This document shows, piece after piece, positions 59,396-64,000 of a stretch of 64,000 nucleotides of DNA (the stretch's first letter is position 1; the number at the start of each line of letters is the position of its first letter). The position numbers were made by a program, and so were the translations under genes. The stretch comes from Dermatemys mawii (Eukaryota; Chordata; Testudines; Dermatemydidae). Location: NCBI GenBank assembly GCA_007922305.1, contig ML677373.1, positions 14,452,016 to 14,516,015 of the forward strand, written 5' to 3'. The notes below the pieces were generated by a model. That model made no database searches and was not told the origin of the DNA. It worked only from the letters and a program-made list of their open reading frames with translations.

Positions 59396-59880
59396 GACAA
59401 GGCACAGGCAGTGCTGCCTCATACAGCTAGCTGAGGTAAGCCGCTCCCAGCTGGGGGATGTAGGCTTGGCATCGACTTGCTCCAAGGTTACAAACCACCT
59501 CTGTGCTGATCTTGCTGTCGGAGCACACCTCCCTCCCGCCGCAAAGGCCCGGCATGCATGGCGGAGGAGGTGTCTTTCCATAGCAGGATGGCTGACGCTG
59601 TGGCCTGTCTCAGAGAGAGGCACTGGTGTCTGCAATGCGAGGGCTCGATGCATGCGGTGTGGGCTCTGAACACATTTACTGCCACCCTCCTCCCTCAGCA
59701 TCGGAGTGCATGGGAGAGAGACACCTCAGCGAGGCCCTCGTCTCAAAGACAAGCACCGCGCCCCAGCGAGTAATGCCGGGGATGAGGCCTATGTGAGTGA
59801 GAGGCCCAAGCCCTGACAGGCCCGTGGGCGGTTAGCGAGAGCGCGGCCGGCGCGCGTTGCATTGTGGGAAGAGCTGGGAG

Positions 59881-59896
59881 CGCCGCCGCCATTTTG
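59881..59896 (-). promoter_or_regulatory. YY1-type motif (CCGCCATTTTG) near LUC7L3 start
   Basis: gccgccattttg is the reverse complement of the classical YY1 site CAAAATGGCGGC. YY1 sites just downstream of the start are common in promoters of RNA-processing genes. It lies about 110 bases upstream of the ATG. Motif match only. Confidence 0.5.
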
Positions 59897-60001
59897 TCTC
59901 TGTCACTTCGGTGGCAGCGCGAGCGAACGGTCTGTCGGGGAAGGAGCGAGGGGGCGAAGGTGCTGGTGCTTGGCAAGGGGCCACTCGGGCATCAGGACAC
60001 G

Positions 60002-60100
60002 ATGATATCGGCCGCCCAGCTCCTCGACGAGCTCATGGGCCGGGACAGGAACCTGGCCCCCGATGAGAAGCGCAGCAACGTGCGGTGGGACCACGAGAGC
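60002..60100 (+). CDS. LUC7L3: LUC7L3 (CROP) first coding exon, gene continues beyond window
   Basis: LUC7L3 is a nuclear SR-rich U1 snRNP-associated protein that influences 5' splice-site choice (family knowledge). This exon encodes 33 residues, MISAAQLLDELMGRDRNLAP and then DEKRSNVRWDHES, identical to the human N-terminus as I remember it, and is followed by a perfect GTGAGT donor. The frame is open upstream for about 46 codons but contains no ATG, and the chosen ATG has A at -3. The expected next exon (starting VCKYYLCGFC) was not found before position 64000, so intron 1 exceeds 3.9 kb. Confidence 0.97.
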
Positions 60101-62716
60101 GTGAGTGAAACGGAGCCGCCTCCTCCCGGCCCCCAAGGCCTGGTTTTGTCGTAGTCACCCACACGCGCCGCGGAGGACCTACGGGGCTCCGCCAGCCCGG
60201 GGAGGGGGCTGTGGCCGCAGAGACGCGGGAGTTTGGCGGGGTGGTAGGTGTGGGGCTCTGGCTGGGAGGAGTAGGCTGGGACCAAGGTTCTGGGTCGGGC
60301 TGGGGCCCTTCCTGGGTCTGGGGACGAGGAACAGGCGGGAGGCTGGGAAGGAAATGAGGGCCTGGCTCGGCTGGCGGGGAGGGAGCCGCTCTGAGGAATA
60401 GCCTGGGCGGAGGGAGAGGATCCGTAGTAGCCTGACTGAGGAGTATTGCAAAGGAAGGGGTCCGCTCGTACCGTGATTGAGGGGTATGGAGGGGGGAAGC
60501 TCGCTCGTGGGTCTGCTGGGAACTTAGTGCATGTGGGATTTCTCGTAACCCTGTGAGGCGATTTGCGCCGGTAAAGAGTTAAGAAAAATGAGTCGGTTGC
60601 GGGGGGTGGGGTGTCTGCTTGTGGCGGGGATCCGAGGGGAGGAAGGAAGGTGAGGGTGTCTGTCTGTGTTTAGCTCTTTATGCGGGAGAGAGATGTGTTG
60701 CCTCGGATGGAGTGAGAAGTTTCTTAAAGCCTGTCTGTGCCTGGAATGTGGAGGGGGTTTTAAGGGGTCGTTCCTGAGTTTGAGGACGGGGAAGTCTTTG
60801 GGTAGGTCTGACTGTTGTTTGGTTGTGCTGGGGTGGGAGATGAATAGTATAGAGGACATGCTATCTGCCTAAAGAACACAGGATAATGAAGACATTGAGA
60901 TTCTTTGGAAAGGAAGATTTTGCTGATGTAAGAGTTTTATTTCCACAAATCAAATTGGTAATGAAAATTTTTTCATTTACAATATTGTTACTACTTAGCA
61001 GTATACTTTCATATTTCCTTTATATGTGGCTGTGACATTAATTTCCTGCACTAAACTGCTCGGGAGGTATCTACACTGTCACCCATCACAGTCGACTGTA
61101 TCAGCTCCTTCCCCATAAAATCAGTAGCAAAGTTCCTGGTGGATTTCATGGAGTCTCTGATACTTTTCCCATTTTGAGGTCAAAACTTTGCTTAAGATAG
61201 GATTTTAGTTTTTTGTAGGTTAGGATTTAATGGGTAGATCACACTGATAGAGAAAGCAGTTGATATATTGTTTGCTTGGTAAAGGATACTGAGATTAGGG
61301 TTATAAAATTGTTTAAAAATAGTGTTCCCACATTAATCATTTTCTGGGGGGGAAAGATGTTAAATGGAAAAGGAGCAAAGTTTGTGAATTTCTTTTGTGA
61401 CATCTGAATTCAGAACCTGGGAAAATGACAGGCTCCCATTTTAAAATGTTCTAACCAGATGTTGAGAAGGACATAACAACAACAAATTTGGAAAACTGAT
61501 TTTGATATAGAAAAGTTTATATCTGTTTACAAATTGCTTGTACTATATGTATGTATTACAGGAAGGATTCAAGAATTATGCATGCTTTTCATAAAACTCC
61601 TATTTTATTTGAACATGTAATTCAGCCAGGCATTCAGTTGAAAATGTCCCCTTGGTTTTAAGATCAGAATGCACTGGTAGCACTAGATCCTGGAAATTTT
61701 AAATAAATTTTATCATATCTGTGCAGGTAAAAAAGGTGTTTTGAGGGGATGGAATGAGTGTGTGTATGTATTTGTTTTCATTCAAGTCAGGGGAACTTTC
61801 ACTTGAGTTAAACTAATGCTATTGAAAAACATACATGTCTTTGTCCTATATAGACAAGGACCTGGAGATCAGCCCTCAGGTTGCTACCTAACTTTATTGT
61901 TTAGAGAGCAGGTCTCCTCTTTGCAGTGGGGTGTAAGCTCCCATTCCCCTGGACTGTGGGAAGTTCACAGACTACTGTTTGAACCCTTTCTACCTGGTAG
62001 GAAATGTGTGTAGTATCTGCTTCCTTACTGCTTTCGTAGAAGCATTTGTGCAGTTCATGTAAGCACTGCACCAATGTCTATTAAATGCACACTCCTTGAA
62101 ATGCAGATTAGTGCAGTGACTGCATGCTTTGCGGTCAATTGTAGTGTATTTATCAGAATCATAGCTGTACCTTTGGGAAGCTGCCTACCCATACAATTTT
62201 CCTTATTTCTTTTACAATACAAGAGTGTGCTTTAGTTTGTTTTCTTATGCTAATTCAGGTCTGATGCTGTACAGTTCAAATAAAAAAAAATTCAGGAAAT
62301 GACTTTAATCCTTGTGTAAGATGAAGGCACTAACATTGCAGTAGAAACCTTAAACTTCATGTTTCTTGGTTTTTTAGTTTTAGCTGTGTGGCATTAAGGC
62401 TTTCTCTACACTACCAAGTGAAAAACAAAACTTTTGTCATTCAGAGGTGTTAAAAAACACACATCTCGAAGACAGGTGCCAATGGGAACAGCAGTAAGAC
62501 CGCTCCTGCTGACATTGCTAGTACGGCTCGTTGGGGGTGGGAGTTTTTTGTTGGCAGGAGAGGATTTTATTTTATATAAGATTATTTTAAATGATTTCAT
62601 CTGATCAGCATGAACATTAAGGTCCCCAAGGCACTTCCTCATATGAGGGATTTTTTTCTAATGTTTTGAGTACAGACATTCAAGTTATTAGGTTTTATTC
62701 TGGTCCCTGCCATTAA

Positions 62717-62892
62717 GGGCTTATCTACATGGGAAAATTTACAGGCAGAACTGTACACTATAATTGTATGGCTATAGTTTTCATGGTATAACTCCCAATG
62801 TAGACACTCTTATTTTGGAATAAATGTCTATGCAGGGAGCTATGCTGGGATAGTTCTGCCAGTAAATGTAATTTCTCAGTGTAGGCAAGCCC
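62717..62892. mobile_element. miniature inverted-repeat element in LUC7L3 intron 1
   Basis: Ends gggcttatctacatggg and tcagtgtaggcaagccc are inverted repeats resembling those of the Harbinger-like copy at 53646. 176 bp, non-coding. No clear target duplication. Confidence 0.6.
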
Positions 62893-62914
62893 TTGAATTG
62901 CTGTGGGAGCCATG

Positions 62915-63050
62915 GGTGAGTTAGTTCTTCATGCCTCAGTTTTCTCATCTGTAAAATGGAAAGTAATACTTGTCTACTGCATAGAGGTGTTCAAGGATTA
63001 AGATTTCTGAATAGGTTTGTGATAATTGGATGTAAAGTGTTCAGGATTTC
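62915..63050 (+). repeat. MIR-like SINE, sense
   Basis: gcctcagttttctcatctgt and aaaatggaaagtaatacttg match the MIR core, followed by the expected tail ggatgtaaagtgttcagg. Confidence 0.65.
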
Positions 63051-63589
63051 TTTGTGGCACTCCTCATCTTGTTTGATAAGGATAAAAGTCTTTGCACTCT
63101 TTATTGGTTTTGTATGACAAATAAAATTATTTCAGTATTGTTTGGGTGCTGTTATGGTGGTTCTTACAAGAGCTGAATTTCCAGTGTTGTTTTGGGGCCT
63201 GTAAGAAATTGTGTGGTGCTTGTACATTTGACTGTATTTTCCTGTGCTTATTGCATATTTATGATTATTACACTGTCACTGATTTTATAAGTTGTCACAG
63301 TTTAGTAACAAGTAAGTGGGTTCAGAACTGTTAGGTGCTCTGCAGCATATGTTGTGAACTAAAAGATTACTTGTTTTCCAGATTAAAAAAAAAATGCAAA
63401 AAAAATCTGTGTAACTTAAAAGCAAATATATTAAAAACTAATATTACTGGAACAGAACTTTAATGAGGAGAAAGAACATTAATGTACATTTTACCTACAC
63501 ATACACTGACCTGTGGAAGCCACGGTTGCTCTGTGTAAAGTTGTAGTGGTCCTTAATGCCCCCCTGATGCCCTGTAGAACGTTGTGGGC

Positions 63590-63960
63590 AAGGGTATAGT
63601 TAGGTGCTGTAATGCAGTTGTACGTGTACTACAAAGGGAGGCGAGTCCATGATTGTTGAACTGAGATTCCACAAGAGTTTGTAGTATCTGTTTGCTGCTG
63701 GAGAAGCCCCATTATGTCCTGTGCAACTCACTCTTCTTTTCCTGCAGGGACTCTTGGGCCTTTCTCCTGTCTGCTCTTTCCTTCTCCAGGCTGTCTGCTG
63801 CGTTGACCCTTCAGGCCTTTTGCTTATGGTCCGACATAGCAGTTGCTTGCAAGATCTTATTGAACATGTCATCCCGATTCCTCTTTTTTCCTTCTTATTT
63901 GGCTTAGGTATGAAGGGGAAATCCCTCAAGGCTGCTGCCACAGCAGCTTCAAATAAAACA
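63590..63960 (-). pseudogene. relic of a transposon-associated SANT/Myb-type protein
   Basis: The - strand carries KKRNRDDMFNKILQATA and KERADRRKAQESLQEKK in frames broken by stops. These resemble the C-terminal part of multi-copy SANT/Myb-like proteins predicted in turtles, often linked to Harbinger transposons. The open frame 63986-63600 is a shifted version. The assignment rests on memory of such predictions. Confidence 0.4.
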
Positions 63961-64000
63961 CACAGGTACCATGTCCACAAAGTCACAATGAAAAATGAAA

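Larger units (their letters stand above)
59740..60420 (+). promoter_or_regulatory. LUC7L3: CpG-rich promoter region of LUC7L3
   Basis: By eye the densest CpG and G+C region of the window, spanning the presumed 5' UTR, exon 1 and the start of intron 1. Typical housekeeping-promoter context; no TATA box is seen. The transcription start is probably between about 59850 and 59930. The region may also drive the divergent ANKRD40 gene (inference). Confidence 0.75.
60101..64000 (+). other. LUC7L3: LUC7L3 intron 1, incomplete
   Basis: The first 300 bases remain GC-rich; the rest is AT-rich with no exon that I can identify. It contains a miniature element (62717-62892), a MIR-like SINE (62915-63050) and an antisense transposon-associated protein relic (63590-63960). 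Confidence 0.7.

Noticed and set aside
59255..59701. 148-codon open frame on the - strand upstream of LUC7L3
   Set aside because: It starts inside miniature-element repeats and enters the GC-rich promoter flank, where stops are rare by composition; no domain seen.
60541..60872. short open frames after the LUC7L3 exon
   Set aside because: They lie in GC-rich intron 1 after a perfect GTGAGT donor, and no splice-compatible LUC7L3 sequence is seen.

Overview
This is vertebrate nuclear DNA, most probably from a turtle. Genes are split by GT-AG introns. The intergenic and intronic DNA carries CR1 LINEs, MIR-like tRNA-derived SINEs, hAT-, Harbinger- and pogo-type miniature elements, and other families that I associate with turtle genomes. 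The taxonomic call is an inference from repeat content and from protein divergence relative to remembered human proteins; no database was searched.

Three protein-coding genes are supported, in the same order as on human chromosome 17q21. (1) ABCC3 (MRP3, an ABC organic-anion exporter) lies on the + strand from the left edge to a stop at 35012. Its last 24 coding exons are present, encoding about 1265 residues from the end of the L0 linker to the C-terminal residues DAGLA. The 5' exons lie outside the window. (2) ANKRD40, a small ankyrin-repeat protein, lies on the - strand with five coding exons between 55574 and 39668, giving a complete 365-residue protein. It converges on ABCC3. (3) LUC7L3 (CROP, a U1 snRNP-associated splicing factor) contributes only its first coding exon (60002-60100, +), inside a CpG-rich promoter region. 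It is head to head with ANKRD40, with the start codons about 4.4 kb apart. Exon phases agree across every junction, so all three appear to be functional genes.

The rest is introns and intergenic DNA rich in transposon relics. Main blocks: a hAT miniature element with an exact 8-bp target duplication (4925-5281); a triple-nested CR1/SINE/CR1 block (21360-22030); a degenerate non-LTR reverse transcriptase of another family (24420-25270); a CR1 3' part that ends about 50 bp before an ABCC3 exon (31370-32205); an antisense gag/SCAN-like retroelement relic (33620-34380); a hAT element with roughly 300-bp inverted arms and a broken transposase (35635-37172); a nearly complete but dead CR1 (42357-45890); Harbinger-like, pogo-like and unclassified miniature elements; and a 400-base assembly gap flanked by an AT-rich perfect palindrome (52518-52917).

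I found no rRNA genes, CRISPR arrays, operons or previously unknown gene system. The most informative oddities are the missing CpG island at the ANKRD40 start, the nested and inverted transposon structures, a Pro-to-His change in the first Walker A motif of ABCC3, and a miniature element with an unusually long 12-bp flanking repeat.
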